A stretch of 64,000 nt of DNA, from NCBI GenBank assembly GCA_022578965.1, contig MU400520.1:186001-250000 (forward strand), read 5' to 3'. This DNA comes from Xylaria sp. FL1777 (lineage: Eukaryota; Ascomycota; Sordariomycetes; Xylariales; Xylariaceae). The translations under genes were made by a program, and so were the position numbers. The notes under the pieces are model-generated. The model was not told where the DNA came from. It saw only the letters and a list, made by a program, of their open reading frames with translations, and did not search any database. This document shows positions 37,070-46,586 of this stretch, in pieces; positions within the stretch are counted from its first letter, which is position 1; the number at the start of each line of letters is the position of its first letter.

Positions 37070-39336
37070 ATTTTAGGTACGAGACGAATCGTTGAGGTTT
37101 CATAACTAATCTTGCAGACTTTCACATGGCGATATTTGCTTATTTTTATAATGGGAATACCACCTCCATCGGCATCAACTGGGGACAGCGCTCATCATTG
37201 GATACCAATACCTATTTCTGCCACACCTATGAGGATTCGTCGCTAGGGAGTCCTGGACAGGAACACCTGCCTCCCCGCAGGGGAAAAGGGGACGAAGTAA
37301 CTCAATTGGAGTAACTGTTGGAGCAATTGCTCAAATCCACCATCCGGGGCACGGCTCCATCGCTGTCCCCTCTCCGGCCCGGACCTTGTCAGTACCGTGT
37401 TTCTATTTCGGGAAATTATTCTACCGACCTATTCCTCTTCAAATCGTCTGGGACTAGATCGGGGAGGAATTTGGCTGCATTGAGGGGCTTCCATTACGTA
37501 CTGTTGGAAGCTTATGTCTAGAAATGGTCTGAATGTCTTGTGCTCGTACGCGATTAACCTACTTAGAACAGATGCCCGATAGCGGTGATTGGAGCGCATC
37601 TAGTGGGGTATGATACACCTATGGTAGTTCAATAAGAGCTGTCTTATAAGATATTGGTTTAGAAAGCGCTCGAATTAGACTCATAACTGACATTGGGGTA
37701 TCGTAGATGATGCTAGGGTACTTGGTGAACTAGAATAATGAGTGACGCCGTTCTAATATTGCGCAGCTGCCTCACTGACTGACTCTATTCTATATTAACG
37801 TTACTAGAATGATTAGCTTTCACGTCCGCGCACTATTCAAATTAAAACTTCTTACTGAATGTCTACACGGCAGAAATACGGATGGTCGCGCAGCTCGCTT
37901 CTTCACCAAGCTCAGTCGATTATTTCATGATCCAATTGTATCGATACGAAGAGCTTAATCTACCTCAGACCTCAGAATAGTACAACTTCGTCGTACCATA
38001 TTACATTACGAGGTGGTGGTATACCCGGTCAACAACTTTGTTGATCTATCTTATGACTAGGGGAACTCGACAATGAGAGGAGACCTCAACTATGATACCA
38101 CTTGGTGTCACTCACCGAGAACCTCGGCGTCACACCGGAGCGCCTGAAATACTACGAGAAGACACTTATAGTGAGGCCCTATGCAGTTTGCATTGATCTC
38201 TTCGACAATCTAAAAGGGGCTTCCAAGCACAAATGATGAGTCGCATTTAGAAGACGAACGTCTTCATCATCGCATAGCTCGAACCGGAGATTGAACACAG
38301 CGACAAGGTAGTAAAATAACCGCAAGGCTTCAGGGAGCTATTTTTCTCTACGACGGCCCCATGGGGACGAAATTGAAAAACATGCTCGAGTCAGCCCGGC
38401 TTCCGCGAATTGAGGGCCACGAACTACCACGAGCACAGAAACGATCAAAATAGTCATGGCTCGATCGAATTTAAGTTCTATAAGAGGTAAGCCTGCAATA
38501 TAGTCTTGATTCTCCGTAGCCACGTCATGTAGTGCTGGACTCGAAAAATTATATAACAAACCTTAGATTTCCTGCCGATATTAGTGCGTAGTTCAAAGGC
38601 ATCTCGGCATAAACCAACCAACCTTAGTATCAAATGAGTCTAGTCTTCTATTGCTAACACGATCCTAACGATACGCTACTATACTCCACAGAATATGCCT
38701 CGGCATCAATTTACCGTCTGAACAAACCATCCAGGTATTAGACTAAGCACTCTAGGCGGGCAAGGATGAGAACCGACTATCGCAGCTAGTGTATTTAAAA
38801 GAACACCATCTCGGGCTGACGTCAACAAAGGGCATGAACCCCGCGCTGACTACCGTGGGACCTAGGGAATGAAATCTTGATGTTACCTGGAGTCTCGGCG
38901 CTGCAATCATGATAGGACAATCTAGATATTCTAGTGTGTCCAGATAGATGGGTATGCGCTTTGAGTATACAGTAGGTGTAACAGGGATACGCTAGGGGTG
39001 GGTGAGGGCGAAATAATGTTATCATAAGTGCGTTTGCTTTTTTCCCGCACAGAGGATCATGGAATAGAAACTACCTGAGTACCGATCGAATCTACTGGTA
39101 ATCCAATATACAGAGAGGTCAAGGACCCCCCGTCTGTTCTTTTAGACGATTGACAATTTCATACCTCCCACCTGAACATTTCTATACCATCTCCATCATT
39201 CCAAAATATCTTGGCCAAGTTCTACACACACTTGGACCAAGAAATCAGACCTCACTTCCGCCGAAAGCGTCCCATCTTCCACCCCCTCATCAACTTCCCA
39301 TCTTTCCCTACAAGCAACACCCCCACAAAATCGACG
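37070..39336. other. Intergenic region between divergent genes
   Basis: This separates the GH27 gene from the DJ-1-like gene. No intact gene is seen. A short coding-like fragment lies at 38096-38236. The last 150 bases are a CT/CA-rich leader. Confidence 0.6.
38096..38236 (+). pseudogene. Possible 46-codon gene fragment
   Basis: An open frame bounded by stops at 38093 and 38234 translates to a protein-like stretch including LTENLGVTPERLKYYEKT and CIDLFDNLKGA. It has no start codon and no flanking splice sites that I trust. It may be a decayed exon. The family is not recognised. Confidence 0.2.
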
Positions 39337-40032
39337 ATGGCACCCAAAGTCCTCGTCGTATTGACGTCCTTCGGCCACATCGAAGCAGCGAACAAGCCAA
39401 CAGGGTGGTTCCTGCCCGAGCTATCGCACCCGTACGACGTGCTGACGGGCGCGGGCGTGGAGATCGTGACGGCGTCGCCGAAGGGGGGCGTGGCGCCGCT
39501 GGACCCGTGGTCGGTGGAGATGACGAAGGAGGACGCGGGGGCGCAGGCGTTCGCGCGGGAGAAGGGGGCCGTGTGGGAGCAGACGCAGCGGCTGGCGACC
39601 TTCCGGGGCCGCGCCGACGAGTTCGCGGCGCTGTTCTACCCGGGCGGCCACGGCCCCATGTTCGACCTCGTCGACGACGCCGACAGTATCGCTGTCATCG
39701 AGGAGTTCGCTGCCAAGGGCAAGGTCGTTGCCGCCGTGTGTCATGGCCCTGTCGTGCTTCTTAATGCGAAGAGGGGAGATGGCTCGCCCCTTGTTGCTGC
39801 GAGGGAGGTCACTGGGTTTAGTAATGCTGAGGAGGACGCTGTTGATATGACGAAGTACATGCCGTTCTTGCTGGAGGATAGGATCAAGGCTGTTGGGGGC
39901 AATTATAAGAAGGCTGAGAAGCCCTGGGGCGAGCTTGTACTTGTGCAGGATGGGGGGAAACTTATCACGGGACAGAATCCTGCTAGTGCGAAGGGGGTTG
40001 GTGAGGCAATCCTTAAGGCGATCAGTGCTTGA
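39337..40032 (+). CDS. DJ-1/PfpI superfamily protein, Hsp31/glyoxalase III-like
   Basis: Single-exon gene of 231 aa. It belongs to the class I glutamine-amidotransferase-like superfamily and looks like the Hsp31 branch: FGHIEAANKPTGWFLPEL near the N-terminus, FYPGGHGPMFDL at about 100-111, and the nucleophile elbow AAVCHGP with C135 and H136. E28 in LPEL fits the conserved acidic residue near the reactive Cys. Relatives act as glutathione-independent glyoxalases converting methylglyoxal to lactate, or as chaperone-like stress proteins; the specific activity is inferred. The start is the ATG with context ACGATGGC at the usual position for the family; upstream in-frame codons lack an ATG. Codon use is odd: the first 340 bases are almost entirely G/C-ending, then T- and A-ending codons become common. 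It converges on a TPR gene 216 bases away. Confidence 0.9.
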   Translation: MAPKVLVVLTSFGHIEAANKPTGWFLPELSHPYDVLTGAGVEIVTASPKGGVAPLDPWSVEMTKEDAGAQAFAREKGAVWEQTQRLATFRGRADEFAALFYPGGHGPMFDLVDDADSIAVIEEFAAKGKVVAAVCHGPVVLLNAKRGDGSPLVAAREVTGFSNAEEDAVDMTKYMPFLLEDRIKAVGGNYKKAEKPWGELVLVQDGGKLITGQNPASAKGVGEAILKAISA

Positions 40033-40248
40033 GTGAGGAATAAGGATGAAGGGGGCAGGGCTGTGATTCAACTGTACTGATATCATGATTGGGATAATAT
40101 CTTACGCACATCTTATTACATTCATAATGTCGTCCAAAGTAATCCCCAGCAAAAGACCAATAGTTCACGATAATGATATTGTTACTAGTATATGTACTGG
40201 ACTCTGTCTTCATCTTATAATCGGAACTCGGATCGACGGAGTACAAGT

Positions 40249-41946
40249 CTATGAGGTCTGAAGACGACAGAAACAGGACGATTTAATCGGTACATCGGCA
40301 GTCTTGATAGCATTGTCTAGCTGCTCCTTGATAGCCGCAGCTTTTTCCAAGTTACCCAGCTTCGTCAAACACTCATGATAGCCATGGAGCGACCACACAT
40401 TCTTGGGGTGTTGTAGTGCGCGCGGAAGCGAACCGCCATATCCTAAATCTTCTTCGTAGATCTCGAGGGCGTCACTATACCGACCTTGCTCTATAAGCAG
40501 GGCACCGAGCGCATGGCTGGGCGGTTGCATCCAGCCCCAAGGCTCGTCGTATGGCAGCGCGTAGCTCAACTTATTTGCATCACGAAGATGCGCAAAAGCA
40601 GCTTCGTGGTTTCCACGTCGATACTCGAGCTCGCCATTCAACATGGCCTCAGCTACCTGCAAAATGTCGACACATTTGTTATTGAAAAGCATTCGAGAGG
40701 TGGGAACGGCTTGGTAGGCTTTGGAAAATAGTTCGCGCTGTTGCTCTGCCTCTTCCACCCTGCCCGTCGCGGCTAGGGCGACACCCTTTGCATAATGGAT
40801 CATGGCGGTCGTTACGCTGTATAAGTTTGGGTCCTCCGGTAATGTAAGGTCTAAGATCTCCTGCCATCGCCCAAAACGAATCAGTGCGTGGACGCGCATG
40901 GCCCGGAATCCCTCTAGCCAGTCAGCCATGGGCGGCGATTCAACACGCAGAAGCTCCTCGGGTAGGGCTGCTTCAAGCCGAGTGATGGTGTCAAGAGTGA
41001 CAGTGGATTGCGCTGCGAACATAGCAGCGTAGATGCGGAAGTGATAATCATGTACTCGGTATAGTGTGTAGAACTTGAGAGGATCCTCCCGCGCAAAGAA
41101 GACCTCGTCCGCGAGGATTGCTTTCTGATTCGAGTCGATCGCAGCCTGGTAGTCGCCCACAAGGACATCAATATGCGTCGGCATGTGGTTCAGGTGTCCG
41201 GCGTGGGGAACAAGATCGCGGAGCGTGTTGGCTGCGTCCAGGGCTGCTTCCGGTGTGGAAGACATCTCCATTAAATGGATGTACAGGTGGAGAAGCCCTG
41301 GGTGGCGTGAACCATCATCTAGAGACATAGCTCGCTCTATGACCACCTTTGCTTCGAGTGTATGGGCTCCTGGGGCTGGTTCGCCGGTCTTCAGATCCCA
41401 GAGCTGCCACGGCGTAAGGTTCATCAACGCATCCACGTACAGTGCCGCCACATCCAGATCGCCATCGAACTGCCTATACACTTCCCCCATAGCATCCGCA
41501 TAGTCTCGATTCCATATCGACAATTCCTCTCCTGCATGGTCGCGAGGGTAGCGTGACTTCAGAGCTTTGACTAATGCCTTCTCAACGGGCGAGACATCGT
41601 GAGCGGCCACCAGAGACTCGGCCCGTTCGACGGCCCGGTGAGTACGCTGGACTGTAGCCTCGAGTTCTGTTGCGTCGAAGAACTCCCACGGCTTGTTATA
41701 GTTTGGTCCCAGTGAATACGCTAGGCCCCAATATGCCATACAACAGTTGTTGTCCTTCTCGATAGCCCGCTCAAAGCATTTTACCGACTCCTCATGGTTG
41801 AATGCATAGCTCCAGATTAGGCCGCGATTAAACCATTCTAGCGCCTCCGCATTGCTTGTGCTTACAGAGCGGCGATACGAGCCGAGATCATAATATTTGT
41901 CATCATTCCAGGCCACTGTAGCTGCCGAAGTCTTTATTTGAGACAT
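40249..41946 (-). CDS. Intronless TPR-repeat protein, function unknown
   Basis: A single uninterrupted frame of 565 codons from ATG at 41946. The N-terminal part has a clear tetratricopeptide-like repeat, EALEWFNRGLIWSYAFNHEE followed by SVKCFERAIEKDNNCCMAYW, and more helical-pair repeats recur to the C-terminus, including HLNHMPTHIDVLVGDYQAAI and a terminal YHECLTKLGNLEKAAAIKEQ. There is no signal peptide and no membrane helix, so it is probably a cytosolic scaffold or enzyme-associated protein. Similar TPR proteins with the same opening are known to me from both fungi and bacteria, and the lack of introns over 1.7 kb is unusual in this window, so bacterial origin is possible but unproven. 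It faces the DJ-1-like gene tail to tail. Confidence 0.85.
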   Translation of the reverse strand: MSQIKTSAATVAWNDDKYYDLGSYRRSVSTSNAEALEWFNRGLIWSYAFNHEESVKCFERAIEKDNNCCMAYWGLAYSLGPNYNKPWEFFDATELEATVQRTHRAVERAESLVAAHDVSPVEKALVKALKSRYPRDHAGEELSIWNRDYADAMGEVYRQFDGDLDVAALYVDALMNLTPWQLWDLKTGEPAPGAHTLEAKVVIERAMSLDDGSRHPGLLHLYIHLMEMSSTPEAALDAANTLRDLVPHAGHLNHMPTHIDVLVGDYQAAIDSNQKAILADEVFFAREDPLKFYTLYRVHDYHFRIYAAMFAAQSTVTLDTITRLEAALPEELLRVESPPMADWLEGFRAMRVHALIRFGRWQEILDLTLPEDPNLYSVTTAMIHYAKGVALAATGRVEEAEQQRELFSKAYQAVPTSRMLFNNKCVDILQVAEAMLNGELEYRRGNHEAAFAHLRDANKLSYALPYDEPWGWMQPPSHALGALLIEQGRYSDALEIYEEDLGYGGSLPRALQHPKNVWSLHGYHECLTKLGNLEKAAAIKEQLDNAIKTADVPIKSSCFCRLQTS

Positions 41947-42110
41947 GTTTCTGGAGTTGTTTCGGGAGCCTTATATGTACAGCCATTAGAGTTAGACCTC
42001 GGGCAAACATTGACGGAATCGTAGGACTTTAAGCTCTAATATTATTGATTTCATTGGCTTTATTACCCCTGTTTAGCAGCCTTGGCAGGTGCTAGTGTTT
42101 AAACAGCACG

Positions 42111-42130
42111 CAAAGGGATATATCCCTTTG
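42111..42130. repeat. 20-bp perfect palindrome
   Basis: CAAAGGGATA followed directly by TATCCCTTTG. The palindrome is perfect with no spacer. It lies between two divergent start codons, 165 bases from the TPR start and about 410 from the other, so a symmetric regulator site is possible. Confidence 0.75.
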
Positions 42131-42292
42131 GTCGGGTATTTAAACCAATCAAATCAGTTCAGATTCGAGTACTTTTATTCTCACCCAATTCTACCTATAC
42201 TAAAGGTTATTGCAATAACAATCAGGACATACATACAGTAGAGATGATATACATTGCTCTGTTAGCAGGGGTGCCTAGTAGTCTTGGCAGCA

Positions 42293-42314
42293 TTAGTGCC
42301 CACGCGGGCACTAA
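42293..42314. repeat. Hairpin with 9-bp arms
   Basis: TTAGTGCCC (42293-42301), a 4-base loop, then GGGCACTAA (42306-42314). The arms are perfect and GC-rich. Together with the palindrome about 170 bases upstream it may be part of a small inverted-repeat element. Confidence 0.65.
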
Positions 42315-42537
42315 AGGGATAGTGATAGTGTAGGGCTGGAGGAATACTACGTGAAGGTGGGAGGATGTTAGATTGTGTATTTATTTGCTGTTGGTCTTCA
42401 CGTATTCTCACGGCGTACCAACATTGGTACTGGAAGCCTTAAGGAATCTCATGCTGTGCAACTTCAGCATTTAAGCAGTTTCGGAGAGAGGGGTAAACCA
42501 CCTGTAAGGCTTTTCCCTCTCCATCTCCATTTCTTTG

Positions 42538-44479
42538 ATGCCTCCAACAAGAAAGCAAGGAGCGCCGCTGCGAGCAGGCCGACAGAAAGGAAATAATCAA
42601 GAAATCTCTGTACAGGTGATGATGAAACATGTTAAGTCAAGTCAAGTGCGAAGTTCATGACGCTTACTCAAATTTAGATTTCCGCAGTGGCTCCTGAATC
42701 GATAGGTCGTCAGAGCGAGAGAATACGTGCACGAGAGCTCGTTAAGGCTCGGGAGTCGTCAACTGACAAACCTATTGACACCAAAAATCCGAGCAGAACG
42801 ACCCGGGAGAAGGGCACACGCCGTGGGAGGCCGCGCAAGTCAGTCCCGCGGAGGATAGATCGTTCACCATTTCGCGAAGTTGGTACCCCTCGTGACCGCG
42901 ACTCTAATACAGCTCCGAATTTACCGGAGCAGAATAGAACCACAACGGGACGTACGCACGAGACAACACAGCAGAAGATTGATGAGACTGGGGCACCGCT
43001 CAGCTCGCGGGGGGTTTCAGATATCGACCCCGACCCTCAAAAGCTGCGGCTATATTCGGTTCGTCCTATTAATGGTGTTTAAGGTCAATGGTCAGTTTAG
43101 AACTCACGATTATCTAGCGCCTCGACTCGTGGTTGGAAGAAGTGCGTGGTTCCCCGGTAACTGACGTTGACCCCCTCTTGTCGGATCGGAGAAAATTCAG
43201 CAGCACCAGTGATATGGCACGCTCCACTTCCTGTTCAACAGAGGAGTCCCCAGCTACATCAGAGGGGATATCTACCGTAGTACCAGATAAGAATGACAAC
43301 GCAGACAATGTCAAAAAAGTCTCCTTGGCGGAAGGCTTGCGAACTCGCCTGGTAGAGTTTGAGGAGCGCGTCGATGATCCGAAGACGGTTGAACTCAAGG
43401 CTGTCATAGTCTCAAGCGCCAGGGCCATTCATTTCGAACAGGTGGAGCCGTTACGCAGTAAGATCGAGTTGTTCCTCAGCAAAGCCGACGAATCCCAAGG
43501 AAGCGCCAGTATCTACGACAGAGTGGAAGAATTGTCCGATGCCATAAACGAGTGGAAGTCGACAGTCCGTATGGCGACTATAACCAACCGAGATTTCGAC
43601 AAGGACCTCGAACATTGCCAGCATTCCGCCAACGAGTTTGTATTTCAGCGAACCGTCGTGATGTCCATCCTTAACCGTCACCAGATCGGCGACAAATTTG
43701 ACTTCAACTGCGAAGGCAAGTGGTCGCTGCGAGGCAATTACTACGTGCTGCCATCGACGGAAGAAAATAGCATCCAGGACCCCAAACCAGATGTTGCCAT
43801 CTTCTTCCGCTTTAACTCACTTGTCGGACCGGGGCCCTACTGGAAATCAACGCCCATCCCGGACATGTTCAAGGCGTGCATGAGCCCGGACGGGTCCATC
43901 CAGCGCTGCTTCCCATTCATCTTCATCGAGGCGAAGAAGGGGTTCCACGACCTGACACCGGCACTCATGGCCAACATGCACAGCGCCAGCCAGGCGCTGC
44001 TCAACATATACGTGTGGATGAGCGCGGCGGGCCACCAAGATAAGTTCTTCTCCGACGTCCGCTTATTCTCCATCGCCATCAACGCCAAGAAGTTCCAGCT
44101 CCGGGTTCACCGGGCGCAAGTCGTCGAGGAGGGTGAGCGCGAGAGCGACGAGTTGGCGTTCTACTACGACGATATCTGCAGCGGGCACGCGTACAAGAGG
44201 GACGACGTTTGTAATCTGATCAGGAATGTGCTAGTCGGGTACGCGGAGAAGACGCTGCTCGATGTCCTGAAGCAGAGCGTGCTGGCGGTTTTGGGGAACG
44301 AGAGGCGGATGCAGGCGCTGAAGCGGAAGAGAGAGGTCGCTGGTCTTGCTGTTGATGATATGCTCTCCAATAAGAAAACGACCATGGCGATCTCAGATCA
44401 GATTGGGGATCCGTCGGGTCCATCTGGGATGAGCCGGGACTCTGTAAATTTATGGCTTCAGCAAAGTTTGCATCCTTAA
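42538..44479 (+). CDS. AT-hook protein with PD-(D/E)XK nuclease-like core
   Basis: Three exons (42538-42609, 42678-43058, 43118-44479) give about 604 aa. The first exon begins MPPTRKQGAP; its donor could instead be GTGATG at 42616. Residues 25-150 are basic and disordered and include an AT-hook core (RRGRPRK, about 72-78), which binds the AT minor groove. The C-terminal half has DPKPDVAIFF with D376, followed about 45 residues later by FIFIEAKKG with E422 and K424, the spacing and order of a PD-(D/E)XK nuclease core. It then continues with a helical segment (NMHSASQALLNIYVWMS). This resembles the fungal DUF7924/PD-(D/E)XK-like proteins that are abundant and often lineage-expanded. Nuclease activity is inferred from the motif only. 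Nuclear location fits the AT-hook. The neighbours give no functional hint. Confidence 0.72.
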
Positions 44480-45198
44480 AGCTCTTTTTAAAAAAAAGAC
44501 AAAAGAAAGAAGAAAGAAAGTGTTAAGGAAGTAGGTTAGCTATCTTAGTAAGAAGGTAGGACCACTACACCGCCACGATAGGTCAGCAGACGCCTTTCGT
44601 AGTATTGCATTGCATTCGGAACCTTTGGCAGCTACCTCCCATGGAGGTAAATCCTTGTCTGTCCTTAGGTAGCGGGGTGGGTGCCTTCCTAAATGCCAGG
44701 CTTACAGCAAGGCTAGGTGGGATTAAATAAGAGCCATGCCCTATAGCTATGGATAACCAATATATGTATAGTTCGGTGGTGTACTGTATTTCGGTATTTT
44801 AATACTAGAGTCTTAAATTCCGAGACGTGTTAAATCTTTATTGCTGCGTTTAATAAACTGTTGTGCAATAGTTTGCCAAAATTTCAACTTTGAAAATTCT
44901 TAACGTTGAGTTAAACGCTTGATTAACTATCAATTAATTAGTTATCGATTGACTAATTAGGTATTAATTACGTACTGTGTAGGTAGGTATAGGTTGTTTC
45001 TAGTGGTTTAAGCGTTGGAAAAAAAAAGTAATCACTCAAGTAATAATTGGTTCTTATATAGACCGTCACAATTAGTGGATTCCAGCATCTCAACGGAGCG
45101 GATGTAATATAATGATTCATGTTTGTATTACGACCTTGCAAAATATTATCAAAATACAGCGCAGGCCATCGATTTCTAGCTCTCTGATGCATTTCAGG
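44480..45198. other. Convergent intergenic region
   Basis: This holds the 3' flanks of the nuclease-like gene and the sirtuin. It contains a polypurine run just after 44490, a near-palindrome at the CTACCTCCCATGGAGGTA word (about 44633) and AT-rich ATTAATTAG repeats near 44925-44965. No gene is seen. Confidence 0.6.
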
Positions 45199-46586
45199 TC
45201 AGTCGCCAGTGAGATCTATTACCTCCTTTTCATTTCCTACACCCGTATTTCGAGGCCGCTTGTCCTCAGAATATGGACCGTCTAATTGAGCCACGGTCCA
45301 ATTCCCATCACTTGGGCTATACTCGAGCAGGTAATGTGCTTCTACATCGCCTTCGCCCTCGTAGCTATACTCGACTTCGAGACTGGGCTCGCCATAGTGA
45401 CCCATAAACTCAAGCGCAAGCTTCAGCCGCGTCCCGGGTTCCGGAGAGGCGCGGAAATTGATCACGAACGGCTCGGATCGCACCACGCGCCGGTTATAGT
45501 CGAGTCTCACTGACTGCAGAAAGGTTGCCGGTGTACCATCTACGTCAATGCCTTGGACCACTAATTGCTGTCGCTTGTCTTCACCCTTTTCCGCCCGAAT
45601 CGTTAGCCGGCGCCGCAGGATGAACTGTGGGATCGATAAGCGCAGCTTAGCCATAACCCTGGTCATAAGATCATCAGTTCTAGCGAAAAAACGGATGTCG
45701 GAGAGATTATCTATTGGCGTGGACTGGAGATTGCAGATAACGAGTTTGGCTCCCCGCCTCCTGCCGACAGTCTCGGGGATCTCGTTCGACGGTGTGACTG
45801 TTAGTGATGAGCCTAGGACTAGGCATAGGTCTGCCTTGTCAGCGTGATCGCGTGCACGCTGAAGAGGCTCTTCAGAAAGGCTCTCGCCAAAGTTGATGAT
45901 GGTATCAATTAAGGGGCCGCCACACAATGCGCAATTCCTCCCGGTACGATGGTCGTGTATCGATTTTTCATACGTGGAGACGGCGCGAAAGTCTGGAGAC
46001 AATTAGTTCCTAGGTTAAGAGATTCTGTTACATCTACTTCACAAACCGCGAATATACTCCTTCCCACAATCCTGACAGTATTCTCTGTTGCTATTGCCAT
46101 GAAGTTCAGAGATATTGTCCTACTTACGCCCTTTAGCTCAAGTCCGGTGCAGTGAGAATATAGGCAACTCCACCGCTAGAACGTACCGGTAATATACCGC
46201 TCCTTCTATGTAACCCGTCACAATTCTGGCTAATCAGATACGTCAAGATGCCATGGTTTTGCAATTCCACAAGTGCCATATGTGTTGGCGTTGGAATAGC
46301 TTGAAGAGTGCTTTTCCGATTCTGTGCTTGCTTGCCTTGCGCTCTCAACGTCCAGACACCATTGGGACCCCGGAAGTCCGCAATGCCTGATATGATCAGC
46401 TATGGCACATCCTATCATATGTCAGGCGATGAGCGAACCTGCGGAGGTAGACACGCCCGCTCCCGTGCATGTAATGAAATGCCTGCTTTTCCTTATGAGC
46501 TCTACAAGTGCATCGGCTTTTTTGTCTAGGGCACTAGCCGACTCTTCATGTTCCGCCTCAGCGACTTTAGGGGCCGAAGTCGCCAT
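45199..46586 (-). CDS. Sirtuin, NAD-dependent protein deacylase (SIRT6/7-like)
   Basis: Four exons (46586-46439, 46386-46187, 46119-46047, 45992-45199) give 404 aa. The NAD-binding motif TGAGVSTSAGIADFRGPNG (41-59) spans intron 1. SQNCDGLH lies at 102-109, the catalytic His is H123 in SELHGN, and a Zn module uses C131-x2-C134 and C161-x2-C164, split by intron 3. GSSLTV and the late Rossmann strands follow. The ELHGN and short-zinc-loop style fits class IV sirtuins (SIRT6/7), which remove acyl groups from histones. Residues from about 255 on form a beta-rich extension with no family I can name. The protein ends EKEVIDLTGD, containing VIDLT, a consensus SUMO-interaction motif. No nearby gene suggests its target. 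Each intron is needed to complete a catalytic or structural motif, so the model is well supported. Confidence 0.92.

Larger units (their letters stand above)
41947..42537. other. Divergent promoter region with palindromes
   Basis: This lies between the TPR gene and the AT-hook nuclease-like gene. It holds a 20-bp perfect palindrome, a hairpin with 9-bp arms, and two related stretches around CTTGGCAG (about 42081 and 42283). No gene was seen. Confidence 0.6.

Noticed and set aside
39421..40086. Long minus-strand frame opposite the DJ-1-like gene
   Set aside because: It is a shadow produced by GC-rich codons of the plus-strand gene; its translation is Arg/His-rich without motifs.
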